Shown: piece by piece, positions 17,207 through 24,751 of the stretch
Layout of the letters: each line of letters starts with the position of its first letter
How positions within the stretch are numbered: position 1 is the stretch's first letter
Assembly (NCBI RefSeq): GCF_003044275.1
Contig: NZ_PZPL01000001.1
Span: forward strand, 62,001-126,000
DNA length: 64,000 bases
Origin: Rathayibacter caricis DSM 15933
GTDB lineage: Bacteria > Actinomycetota > Actinomycetes > Actinomycetales > Microbacteriaceae
Direction of reading: 5' to 3'
The notes under the pieces: generated by a model
What the model was told of the DNA's origin: nothing
What the model saw: the letters and a program-made list of their open reading frames with translations, nothing else
Database searches by the model: none
Made by a program: the position numbers and the translations under genes

Positions 17207-17818
17207 GTGGGCACCGTGCGCATCGATCTCTTCACGTCCCTCGACGGTGTCGCCCAGTCGCCGGGCGGACCCGACGAGTATCCGCAGGGCGGTTTCGCCT
17301 TCGGCGGTTGGCAGGCCCCGCTGCTGGACGAGGTCGCCGGAGGCTGGGTGCAGTCCGGCATGGAGGGGATGGACGCACTGCTGCTCGGCCGGAGGACCTC
17401 CGAGATCTTCGCCGACTACTGGCCGCGGCACGACGACTCCGGCATCGGACGGCTGCTGAACTCGATCCCGAAATACGTGGCGTCCCGTCGGGACGTCCCC
17501 CTGCCGTGGGAGCGGTCGACCCTGCTCGGCCCGGACCTCGCGGCGGCGGTCCGCGAGCTGCGGACGCGCCACGAGCGGATCCACGTGATCGGCAGCCTCG
17601 ACCTCGTGCAGACCCTGCTCGCCGAGCGCCTCGCCGACGAGCTGACGCTCTGGATCCATCCGATCGTGCTCGGCGCGGGCAAGCGGGTCTTCGAGGGCGG
17701 TGCGGCCCCCGCGATGCTCGAGCTGCTCGAACCGGCCGCCACCTCGCCCCGCGGAGTCGTGCAGCTGCGCTACCGGATCCTGGGATCCGAGCCGCCGGTG
17801 GGCGACATGACGGTCTGA
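17207..17818 (+). CDS. Dihydrofolate reductase family protein (RibD C-terminal-like)
   Basis: This is a 203-residue NADPH-binding reductase of the RibD-C/DHFR-like family, with VRIDLFTSLDGVAQSPGG at the N-terminus, LLLGRRTSEIFADYW in the centre and the LTLWIHPIVLGAGKRVFEGG C-terminal signature. The true substrate of such stand-alone proteins is usually unknown, and they are not the housekeeping DHFR. The GTG at 17207 has GGAGGAG six bases upstream. It is divergent from the ECF41-like sigma gene, whose regulon might include it (inference), and convergent with the SnoaL gene. Confidence 0.85.
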   Translation: MGTVRIDLFTSLDGVAQSPGGPDEYPQGGFAFGGWQAPLLDEVAGGWVQSGMEGMDALLLGRRTSEIFADYWPRHDDSGIGRLLNSIPKYVASRRDVPLPWERSTLLGPDLAAAVRELRTRHERIHVIGSLDLVQTLLAERLADELTLWIHPIVLGAGKRVFEGGAAPAMLELLEPAATSPRGVVQLRYRILGSEPPVGDMTV

Positions 17819-17829
17819 GCTCCGCAGGC

Positions 17830-18177
17830 TCAGGTCAGGGTCGTGTAGACCTTCGCGATGCGCCCGTCGACGACGAGGCAGATGTCGAGACCCGACACGA
17901 CCGGAGGCGCTCCCTCGGGACCGAAGTTCCAGGCGAGGTGGCCGAGGTCGTGGTTCTCGTAGGCGGGGCCGGCGGCCGAGAAGACGAAGCCGGGGGCGTC
18001 GTCGAGCAGGCGCTGCGCCTTCGCGTGCAGGGCGTCGTGCCCGACGACCACCTCCTCAGGGTCGAGGAACTCGACGTCGGGCGTGTAGAGGCGGGCGATC
18101 GCGGCGCGGCGCTTCTCGGGGTCGCGCTCGCCGAAGACCTCGATGAGGTTGGCGTGCAGCAGGGCGTCCAGGGGCAT
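17830..18177 (-). CDS. SnoaL-like / NTF2-fold protein
   Basis: This is a 115-residue cone-shaped alpha+beta protein of the SnoaL/NTF2 fold, with features such as RAAIARLYTPDVEFLDPEEVVVGHDAL and the C-terminal VVDGRIAKVYTTL. Members include isomerases, hydrolases and binding proteins, so no reaction can be assigned. It follows another SnoaL-like gene (18215-18676) by 37 bases and probably shares its promoter and the MarR-type operator at 18708. Its stop is 11 bases from that of the convergent reductase gene. Confidence 0.8.
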   Translation of the reverse strand: MPLDALLHANLIEVFGERDPEKRRAAIARLYTPDVEFLDPEEVVVGHDALHAKAQRLLDDAPGFVFSAAGPAYENHDLGHLAWNFGPEGAPPVVSGLDICLVVDGRIAKVYTTLT

Positions 18178-18214
18178 GGTTCTCCTTCAGTGGTGGCGGT
18201 GGTGGGGGCGCGCG

Positions 18215-18676
18215 TCAGGGCGCCGTGGCCGAGCGGTCGGTCCAGTCGATGACGAGGCGGCGCTGCGCGATCCTCCAGCGGCCGTCGATCCGCTCGAAGC
18301 GGTCGAGGTAGCGGATCGACATCGTCAGGAGGTACCGCTGGCCGGCCTCGCGCAGCAGGTGCAGCGCCGTGCAGTACGTCTCGCCCTCGGCCGCGTCGGC
18401 GGTGACGAAGCGGACCGACGACTGCCCGTTCAGGTAGGTCGTCGCGTCGTACTGCGCGATCAGGCCCTCGAAGGTCCGCACGAGCGCGTCGCGTCCGCGG
18501 ATCGTGTCGACAGGCTCCGTCGTCTCCGGGTCGCCGGAGAAGAGGAGCACCTCGCCGTCGTCGGCGAACACCGACGCCTCCAGCACCGCGTCCCGGCGGT
18601 CGGCGCCGCGCGCGTAGGTGTCGACGAGCTCGCGGATCGCGACGCGGTCGATCAGGGTCTCGAGAGTCTCGTCCAC
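18215..18676 (-). CDS. SnoaL-like (nuclear transport factor 2 family) protein
   Basis: This is a 153-residue NTF2-fold protein (IRELVDTYARGADRR at the N-terminus, RIDGRWRIAQRRLVIDW at the C-terminus), typical of the SnoaL_4 group often found with aromatic-ring or steroid-modifying enzymes. No such enzyme is adjacent. It is the first gene after an imperfect palindrome (18708-18719) lying between it and the upstream MarR gene, so it is a probable target of that regulator. The next SnoaL gene is likely in the same transcript. Confidence 0.8.
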   Translation of the reverse strand: MDETLETLIDRVAIRELVDTYARGADRRDAVLEASVFADDGEVLLFSGDPETTEPVDTIRGRDALVRTFEGLIAQYDATTYLNGQSSVRFVTADAAEGETYCTALHLLREAGQRYLLTMSIRYLDRFERIDGRWRIAQRRLVIDWTDRSATAP

Positions 18677-18707
18677 AGCGCTCCTCGGGTCGGTGCGCTC
18701 AGAATAG

Positions 18708-18719
18708 GTGAAGTTTCAC
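18708..18719. promoter_or_regulatory. Putative MarR-type operator upstream of the SnoaL genes
   Basis: GTGAA-GT-TTCAC forms a small inverted repeat 32 bases before the SnoaL start and just after the MarR stop. Placement suggests that the adjacent MarR protein controls the SnoaL genes. Short arms keep confidence moderate. Confidence 0.45.
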
Positions 18720-18737
18720 GCGGAAGGGAAGAGGCGC

Positions 18738-19253
18738 CTACGGGTGGTCCGCAGGCCGCGGCAGAGTGCCGTGCTCGATCAGCCGGTCGTAGACGGCGTC
18801 GAGCGACTCGCGCATCGCCGCCATCCGCTCCGGGTCGAGCGCGTCGAGGAACGCGCGGCGCACGAAGTCGATGTGGCCGGGCCCGGCCTCCCGCAACGCC
18901 GTGCGCCCGACGTCGGTGAGCACGACCTCGGTGCTGCGCAGATCGCGGGGTGCGGGCCGCGTCTCGATCAGCTCGCGCTCGCGCAGACCCCGGAGCCGGT
19001 GCGAGACGCGGCTGCGCTCCCAGCCGATCCGCGCGGCGAGGTCCGCGACGCTCATCCGCCCGTCGGGTTCGCTCGTCAGCGCCACGAGCACGTCGTAGTC
19101 GGCCAGCGACAGCCCAGTCGCCGTGCGGAGCTGGTGGTTCAGCTCGTAGCGGAGCCGCAGGTGCACCTTCATGTAGGAGTACCAGACGGCCGCCTCCTCG
19201 TCGCCCAGGAGGGCGAACGGCGACTCCGGCGGGACCTTGCGGGGCTCGCTCAC
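18738..19253 (-). CDS. MarR family transcriptional regulator
   Basis: This is a 171-residue winged-helix dimer. The core YDVLVALTSEPDGRMSVADLAARIGWERSRVSHRLRGLRERELIE is a MarR helix-turn-helix, and the wing contains RDLRSTEVVLTDVG. It lies upstream of and co-oriented with two SnoaL genes, with an inverted repeat in the intervening DNA. The longer-than-average N-terminus (MSEPRKVPPESPFALLGDEE) is kept because GGAGGAG lies just upstream of the ATG at 19253. The effector is unknown. Confidence 0.88.
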   Translation of the reverse strand: MSEPRKVPPESPFALLGDEEAAVWYSYMKVHLRLRYELNHQLRTATGLSLADYDVLVALTSEPDGRMSVADLAARIGWERSRVSHRLRGLRERELIETRPAPRDLRSTEVVLTDVGRTALREAGPGHIDFVRRAFLDALDPERMAAMRESLDAVYDRLIEHGTLPRPADHP

Positions 19254-19309
19254 GGCTCCTCCTCCTGCAGCCCCTCACCGACAGGGCGCTCCGACGCTAC
19301 CGCGCCGTG

Positions 19310-19780
19310 TCAGCGGATGGTGTGGGCGGTGATCACCGCGGCGGCGAGGGCGAGCTCCTCCACCACGTCCGCCTCGCCCAGGCGCGGCGAGGCGCGCAGC
19401 ACCTCGGCGCTGACGGCGCCGTAGCGCTCCTCGACGCGCGCCGGCAGCGCCGCGCCGGGCTCGGTCAGGCGGAGCAGCACACTGCGGCGGTCCTTGGGGT
19501 TGGGCAGGCGGTCGACGAGACCGGAGGAGGCGAGGCGGTCGAGCAGAGCGGTCACGGCTCCGGTCGTCAGGTTCAGCTCGAGGGCGAGCATCTTGGGCGT
19601 GAGGCCCGGGAGGTCGTCGATCGTCTCGAGGGCGGTCAGCTCCGAGAGGCCGACGCCGAGCTCGGCGGCGATGCTGCTGCGCAGCTGGCGCTGAGCGCTC
19701 TCGAGCAGGCGGAGCGCGTGGCGCAGCGCGGCGACGGGTGCGTCGGCCGCCGCGCCTTCGGGCGGTGGAGTGGGAGTCAT
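19310..19780 (-). CDS. MarR family transcriptional regulator (divergent from the TasA/SipW-like locus)
   Basis: This is a 156-residue MarR protein with LSELTALETIDDLPGLTPKMLALELNLTTGAVTALLDRLASSGLV as the DNA-binding core and DRRSVLLRLTEPG as the wing. It is transcribed away from the SipW-dependent secretion locus. The shared 167-base spacer holds a MarR-like palindrome (19872-19886) directly after a plausible forward promoter. It is therefore a candidate repressor of the export locus as well as of itself. The start is the ATG at 19780, with AAAGGACCCC upstream. Confidence 0.88.
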   Translation of the reverse strand: MTPTPPPEGAAADAPVAALRHALRLLESAQRQLRSSIAAELGVGLSELTALETIDDLPGLTPKMLALELNLTTGAVTALLDRLASSGLVDRLPNPKDRRSVLLRLTEPGAALPARVEERYGAVSAEVLRASPRLGEADVVEELALAAAVITAHTIR

Positions 19781-19845
19781 GGGGTCCTTTCTGCAAGGGG
19801 GAGCACCTCGGCGCGGTGCCCCTCTGACAGGGGTGTTTCTGAGAA

Positions 19846-19886
19846 TTGCAAAGTGTCTTGATCGCGGAGTAGCTTAATCATCAAGC
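19846..19886 (+). promoter_or_regulatory. Promoter with MarR-type palindrome for the SipW-dependent secretion locus
   Basis: A TTGCAA hexamer (19846-19851) and TAGCTT (19870-19875) are separated by 18 bases, a plausible sigma-70-type promoter. GCTTAATCATCAAGC (19872-19886) is a 7-1-7 palindrome with one mismatched pair overlapping the -10 box, positioned for repression. A second inverted pair CTTGAT/ATCAAG spans 19857-19885. The gene starts at 19948. Confidence 0.5.
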
Positions 19887-19947
19887 AATCGCACCAGCGA
19901 GACGAACTGCCCGGCAGTTCACCTTCTACCCGATCAGGAGTCCTGTC

Positions 19948-20595
19948 ATGTCGAACCACACCGCTACCGTCAAGACCAAGCGCGTCCGATTCGCCCCGCT
20001 GGTCATCGCGACCAGCATCGCGGCCGCCGCCCTGCTGTCGGTCTCGATGTCCGGAACCCTGTCGGGCTTCGTCGCCAGCATTACCAACTCCAACAACACC
20101 GCGGCCTCCGGCACGCTCGTCATGGAGGAGAAGTCGACCGGCACCACGCCCGTCACCTGCCTCAGCACCGACGGCGGCACCGTCAGCACCAACACCGCGA
20201 CCTGCTCCACCATCAACAAGTTCGGCGGCTCGACCAACATGACCCCGGGTCAGACGGTCACCACCGCGATCACCATCAAGAACGCGGGCACCGTCGCCGC
20301 GAACACCTTCACGCTGACCCCGGGCGCCACCTGCGCCCAGACCACCAACGGCACCCTCAGCGGCACGGCGACCGACTTCTGCTCCAAGGTCAAGGTCGTC
20401 ATCACCTCCGGCACCACCGAGATCTTCAACGGCACCGCCGCCACCCTCGCCGGTTCGGCCGCCAAGTCCCTCGGCGCCGTCGCCGCCGGCGTCAGCACCC
20501 CGTTCAGCATCGCCGTCACCCTCGACTCCGCCGCGAACAACACCTACCAGGGCCTCTCCGCCTCGCTCCCCCTGACCTGGTCCTTCGCCAGCTGA
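19948..20595 (+). CDS. SipW-dependent-type signal peptide protein (TasA/camelysin-like)
   Basis: This is a 215-residue secreted protein. After a hydrophobic segment (about residues 18-34), the processing region SGTLSGFVASITNSNNTAASGTL is the hallmark of proteins cleaved by SipW-type signal peptidases, such as TasA and camelysin. The mature part is Thr/Ala/Gly-rich with predicted beta structure and four Cys residues that may form disulfides. Family members assemble into extracellular fibres or matrix. A perfect hairpin follows, then the dedicated peptidase gene, so this is probably the abundant structural component. A role as a surface fibre is inference. Confidence 0.8.
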   Translation: MSNHTATVKTKRVRFAPLVIATSIAAAALLSVSMSGTLSGFVASITNSNNTAASGTLVMEEKSTGTTPVTCLSTDGGTVSTNTATCSTINKFGGSTNMTPGQTVTTAITIKNAGTVAANTFTLTPGATCAQTTNGTLSGTATDFCSKVKVVITSGTTEIFNGTAATLAGSAAKSLGAVAAGVSTPFSIAVTLDSAANNTYQGLSASLPLTWSFAS

Positions 20596-20689
20596 TCCAC
20601 GGCCCTCGGCTTCCCCTCCCCCACAGCACCACCCCGCCGCCCCACGGCACCCGCACCATCCGCACCACCCCCGAGAAGCACCCACCCGA

Positions 20690-20724
20690 GGAGCGGGGCC
20701 GCCACCCTGAGGCGGCCCCGCTCC
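20690..20724 (+). terminator. Hairpin between the structural gene and the sipW-like gene
   Basis: A perfect 14-base stem (GGAGCGGGGCCGCC at 20690-20703 with its complement at 20711-20724) encloses a 7-base loop. It sits 94 bases after one stop and 25 bases before the next start on the same strand. It may act as a partial terminator that keeps the peptidase below its abundant substrate (inference). Confidence 0.75.
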
Positions 20725-20749
20725 GAACACCGTCGAGGAGGCGGAGGAC

Positions 20750-21697
20750 ATGACGCTCACGGACACCCCCACCGCCCCCGTCGCCTCCGCCCCCTCCGAC
20801 ACCCCCGCTGCCTCCGACACCCCCGCCCCGTCGCGCCGCCCGAGCGCCCTGCGCACCGCCGCGATCTGGACCGCCTCCGCCGTCCTCGTCGGCCTGGTCG
20901 CCGTCGCCCTCCTGTTCCACTCCGCCGGCGGACGCTGGTTCATCGTGCAGACCCCCTCGATGGGCACCTTCGCCCCGGTCGGCACCCTCGTCCTCACCAC
21001 TCCCACCGCGATCGAGGACGTCCGCGTCGGCGACGTCGTCAGCTTCCACCCCTCCACGACCCCGGACGAGACCTATACCCACCGCGTGGTCGACCTGGCC
21101 GCCGACGGCACGCTGGTCACCCAGGGCGACATCAACGGAGCGGTCGACCCGTGGGCCACCGGCCCCGACCAGCTGATCGGAGTCGTCACCACGTCGCTCC
21201 CGGGCCTCGGCTGGCTCGCCAAGGGGCTCCCGCTCCTGCTCGCCGGCGCCGTCCTGGTGCAGCTGCTCACCCGTCTGCTGCCCTCGCCCACGCACCGCGC
21301 GGCGATGCGGATGCTCGGACTGTCGCTCGTCGCCTCGATCACCGTGTTCCTCCTCCGCCCGTTCGTCGGCCTGGTGGTCCTCGAGGCCACCGTCGAGAAC
21401 GGGTACACCGACGCCACCCTGGTCTCGACCGGCCTCCTCCCGATCCGCGTCAGCGCCGAGGGAGCCGCTCCGCTCGATCTCGTCTCGGGCGAGGTCGGCC
21501 GCCTCCGTGTCCCGGCGAACGAGCAGGACTGGTACAGCGTCTCCTCCGCTCTGCACCTGCCGTTCTGGGGCTGGGTCGTGTTCGCGCTGCTGTGCGCGCT
21601 GCCCCTGATCTACACGCTCGTGATCGGTCTGCCCGCGGCGACCGAGCGCACCGGAGAGCACGGTCGCCGTGCCGCGGGGAAGGACGCGGCCCGATGA
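20750..21697 (+). CDS. Signal peptidase I, SipW/archaeal type
   Basis: This is a 315-residue membrane serine protease. An N-terminal Pro/Ala-rich tail precedes one transmembrane helix (about 37-57). The catalytic Ser70 lies in QTPSMG, and His111 in YTHRVV replaces the Lys of bacterial enzymes, as in SipW and ER peptidases. The VQTPSM-x-PVGTLVLT and QGDINGAVDPW-like boxes are present. The C-terminal half has further hydrophobic segments and an extracytoplasmic region of about 90 residues, unusually long. It is flanked by two proteins with SipW-type signals, its probable substrates, and its stop overlaps the next start (ATGA). Confidence 0.88.
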   Translation: MTLTDTPTAPVASAPSDTPAASDTPAPSRRPSALRTAAIWTASAVLVGLVAVALLFHSAGGRWFIVQTPSMGTFAPVGTLVLTTPTAIEDVRVGDVVSFHPSTTPDETYTHRVVDLAADGTLVTQGDINGAVDPWATGPDQLIGVVTTSLPGLGWLAKGLPLLLAGAVLVQLLTRLLPSPTHRAAMRMLGLSLVASITVFLLRPFVGLVVLEATVENGYTDATLVSTGLLPIRVSAEGAAPLDLVSGEVGRLRVPANEQDWYSVSSALHLPFWGWVVFALLCALPLIYTLVIGLPAATERTGEHGRRAAGKDAAR

Positions 21698-22596
21698 GCC
21701 GCCACCGCATCGCCCGGATCCCGCTGCTCGCCCGCCTCCGCGCCGCCCTCGCGCAGCCGCGGAAGGCCACCGCGGCCGTCGCCGTCGCCGCCCTCGCCGG
21801 GGCGCTCCTGCTGACGCCCGCCACCTCGGGCGCCTACACGGCGTCGATCCGCAACTCGACCAACACCGTCGGCAGCGCCGCCGCGTTCTTCACCTGCGAC
21901 TCCGCCTTCGCGGCCGACAGGAGCAGCGCCCTCTTCGCCTACACGCTCGGACAGGCGTCCAACTCGGCGACCGCCCCCGATGTCGTCACCGGCACCGCCA
22001 ACCGCGCCGGCACCTACCGCAACGGCATGGTCAGCTCACCCACGACGCCCAAGGCGTGCCCGCGCGACCCCGGCGGCTCGTGGCTCCTCGCCGCCTCGAG
22101 CAGCCAGCACATGACCACGCCGCTGCAGATCACGAACCCCACCACCTTCAGCACCGAGATCTGGTTCAAGACCACCGTCGCCGGCGGGAAACTGTTCTCC
22201 TTCGGCGCCTCGCAGACGGCCGGCGGGAGCCAGTACGACCGGCACACCTACATCGGCGCCAACGGCAAGCTGATGTTCGGCATCTACAACAACGGCGTCG
22301 AAGCGATCACGAGTCCCGGGGTCGTCAACGACGGTGCCTGGCACCACGTGGTCTCGACCCTGTCCCCCACGACCGGGCTGAGCCTCTGGCTCGACGGGCA
22401 GCGCGTGGCCTCGAACACCGCCTTCCGGAGCCCGGAGAACACCACCGGCTACTGGAAGATCGGCGGCGACACCCTCGGCGGCTCCTGGACGAACGTCGGT
22501 GCCGCCTACTTCACCGGCAGTCTCCGCTACGCCGCCGTCTACTCGACGGTCCTCACGCAGGCCCAGATCCAGAACCACTACGACGCCGGGCGCTGA
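21694..22596 (+). CDS. LamG-domain protein with SipW-type signal peptide
   Basis: This is a 300-residue secreted protein. The signal segment (AVAVAALAGALLLTP, then TSGAYTASIRNSTNTVGS) resembles SipW substrates. A concanavalin/LamG fold follows (about residues 115-298), with FSTEIWFKTT, NDGAWHHVVSTL, GLSLWLDGQRV and the FTGSLRYAAVYSTVLTQAQIQNHY C-terminal signature. LamG modules bind carbohydrates or proteins, so it may anchor or decorate the fibre formed by the TasA-like protein. The ATG at 21694 overlaps the peptidase stop, making this a coupled operon. Confidence 0.82.
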   Translation: MSRHRIARIPLLARLRAALAQPRKATAAVAVAALAGALLLTPATSGAYTASIRNSTNTVGSAAAFFTCDSAFAADRSSALFAYTLGQASNSATAPDVVTGTANRAGTYRNGMVSSPTTPKACPRDPGGSWLLAASSSQHMTTPLQITNPTTFSTEIWFKTTVAGGKLFSFGASQTAGGSQYDRHTYIGANGKLMFGIYNNGVEAITSPGVVNDGAWHHVVSTLSPTTGLSLWLDGQRVASNTAFRSPENTTGYWKIGGDTLGGSWTNVGAAYFTGSLRYAAVYSTVLTQAQIQNHYDAGR

Positions 22597-22612
22597 GCCC
22601 GGGCGCGAGTCG

Positions 22613-22969
22613 TCAGGAGAGGCTGACGCCGATCAGCGGAGGCAGGATCAGCGCCGACAGCTGCACGATCACTCCGTTGGCCCCGGCCCCGAGAGCGATC
22701 GCGGCCAGCACCTTCGGGAGTCCGCGGCGCGAGACGCCGACGACGCCCAGGATCGCGGTGAGCGCCGCGAGGATCAGCTGCCCGATCCCGATGACCACGA
22801 ACACCGCTCCGATGTCGGTGGCGCCGAGCCCGTTGCGGTAGGCGAGCACCGGCACGATCGTCGTCAGGCACACCTGGACGATCTGCGTGACGGTCAGCAG
22901 CACCGCGAGGACGAAGGCGATCACGCCGGGGACGTTGCGGCGGCGGGGTGCAGGAGCGGTGGAGGTCAC
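22613..22969 (-). CDS. Small integral membrane protein, function unknown
   Basis: This 118-residue protein has three or four hydrophobic helices: VIAFVLAVLLTVTQIVQVCLTTIV, AVFVVIGIGQLILAALTAILGVVG and VLAAIALGAGANGVIVQLSALILP. No family could be named. It is convergent with the LamG gene, with only 16 bases between stops, and divergent from the BCCT transporter, so it could share regulatory DNA with the latter. Coding is supported by the hydrophobic periodicity and the positively charged N-terminus (PRRRN). Confidence 0.65.
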   Translation of the reverse strand: MTSTAPAPRRRNVPGVIAFVLAVLLTVTQIVQVCLTTIVPVLAYRNGLGATDIGAVFVVIGIGQLILAALTAILGVVGVSRRGLPKVLAAIALGAGANGVIVQLSALILPPLIGVSLS

Positions 22970-23037
22970 GGGCCGAGCCTAGAGGGGCCCCGGAGGGCGC
23001 CGTGTACCCTTGTCCGTTTCGACGAGAGGGTTCCACC

Positions 23038-24696
23038 ATGTCCGAGTCACCGGTCACGACCGGCTCCGCCCGGCCCACGGAGCGCCTGGCGCCCTGGGTC
23101 TTCTGGCCTGCCGCCGCACTGATCCTCGCGATCGTCGCCTTCGCTCTGCTCGCACCCGGCACCGCGACGGCGGTGTTCTCCTCCCTCCAGACGACGGTGG
23201 TCGACACCTTCAGCTGGTACTACGTGCTCCTCGCCGCCGCGTTCGTGGCCTTCGCGATCTGGATGGGCGTCAGCCGCTTCGGCGACATCAAGCTCGGCAA
23301 GGACGACGACGAGCCCGAGTTCTCGATGCTCGCGTGGATCTCCCTCCTCTTCGCCGCCGGCATGGGCATCGGCCTCGTCTTCTACGGCGTCGCCGAGCCG
23401 CTGAACCACTTCTCGAACCCGCGGCCCGGAGTGACGGGCACCGAGCAGCAGCTCGCGCAGAGCGCCCTGTCGCAGACCTACCTGCACTGGGGCGTGCACG
23501 CCTGGTCGATCTACGTCGTGGTCGGCCTCGCCCTCGCCTACGCGATCCACCGCCGAGGGCGCCCCGTCTCGATCCGCTGGGCGCTCGAGCCGCTGCTGGG
23601 CCGGCGCGTGCGCGGAGGCTGGGGCAACGCGATCGACGTGGTCGCGCTGATCGGCACGGTCTTCGGAGTCGCGACCTCGCTCGGCCTCGGCGTCACGCAG
23701 ATCTCGGCCGGGCTCGAGGCCTCCGGCATCGTCGAGTCCTCCCTCACGGTCCAGCTCGTCGTCATCGCCGTGGTCGTCGGCATCACGATCCTCTCCCTGG
23801 TCTCCGGCGTCGGCCGGGGCATGAAGTGGCTGTCGTCCGGCAACCTGATCCTCGCCGGGGCCCTGCTCCTGTTCGTCCTCTTCACCGGGCCGACCCAGTT
23901 CCTCCTGCGCGAGTTCGTGCAGTCGATCGGCAACTACCTGCAGAACTTCCTCGGCCTCTCGTTCACCGTCAGCGCCTTCGCGGGAGCGGACGGCGAGGCG
24001 TGGCAGGGGAGCTGGACCACGTTCTACTGGGGCTGGTGGATGTCGTGGGCGCCGTTCGTGGGCATCTTCATCGCCCGCGTCTCGAAGGGCCGCACGGTGC
24101 GCGAGTTCGTCGCCGGGGTGCTCCTGGTGCCGACGATCATGACGTTCCTCTGGTTCAGCGTGCTCGGCGGTACGGCCCTGTACCGCGAGCTGTACGGCTC
24201 GGGCGGACTGGTCGGAGCGGACGGCTCCGTCGACTCGAACCTCGCGCTCTTCCAGATGCTGGCGGACCTGCCGGGAGGCGTCGTCGTGACGTTCGGCGCG
24301 ATCCTCCTGATCGGCGTCTTCTTCGTCACCTCGGCCGACTCCGGCGCCCTGGTGATGGCCATGATCGCGACCGGGGGCTCCGTCGAGCCGAAGAACCCGA
24401 TCCGCGTGTTCTTCGCCCTGGCGACCGCACTGCTCGCGATCGCCCTGCTGATCGCCGGCGGTCTCGACGCCCTGCAGACGGCGGCGATCCTGTCGGCGCT
24501 GCCGTTCAGCGTGGTGATGATCCTGATGTGCGTCGCGACGGTGATCGCGTTCCGCCGCGAGCTGCGCGCCTACGACAAAGCCCGCCGTGCCGCGTTCGTC
24601 GGCGACATCGGCCGCTTCTACGGACTCGAGGTGGAGGAGCCGACGGAGCGGGAGCCGGTGCCGCTGCTGCAGCGGGTGCTGCGGCGCGGGCGCTGA
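23038..24696 (+). CDS. BCCT family betaine/carnitine/choline transporter
   Basis: This is a 552-residue secondary transporter with the BCCT signatures GMGIGLVFYGVAEPLNHFSNP and WTTFYWGWWMSWAPFVGIFIARVSKGRTVREF; the Trp-rich segment forms part of the substrate box for quaternary ammonium compounds. Twelve helices with extended charged tails are expected. It should import glycine betaine or choline for osmoprotection, but osmotic sensing cannot be judged from sequence. The ATG at 23038 is preceded by GAGAGGG seven bases upstream. It stands alone as a transcription unit. Confidence 0.92.
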   Translation: MSESPVTTGSARPTERLAPWVFWPAAALILAIVAFALLAPGTATAVFSSLQTTVVDTFSWYYVLLAAAFVAFAIWMGVSRFGDIKLGKDDDEPEFSMLAWISLLFAAGMGIGLVFYGVAEPLNHFSNPRPGVTGTEQQLAQSALSQTYLHWGVHAWSIYVVVGLALAYAIHRRGRPVSIRWALEPLLGRRVRGGWGNAIDVVALIGTVFGVATSLGLGVTQISAGLEASGIVESSLTVQLVVIAVVVGITILSLVSGVGRGMKWLSSGNLILAGALLLFVLFTGPTQFLLREFVQSIGNYLQNFLGLSFTVSAFAGADGEAWQGSWTTFYWGWWMSWAPFVGIFIARVSKGRTVREFVAGVLLVPTIMTFLWFSVLGGTALYRELYGSGGLVGADGSVDSNLALFQMLADLPGGVVVTFGAILLIGVFFVTSADSGALVMAMIATGGSVEPKNPIRVFFALATALLAIALLIAGGLDALQTAAILSALPFSVVMILMCVATVIAFRRELRAYDKARRAAFVGDIGRFYGLEVEEPTEREPVPLLQRVLRRGR

Positions 24697-24751
24697 CCAC
24701 TCCGTCGTCGACCCCTCGCGCGCGCCCGCACCCGGGCCCTAGCGTGGAGGG

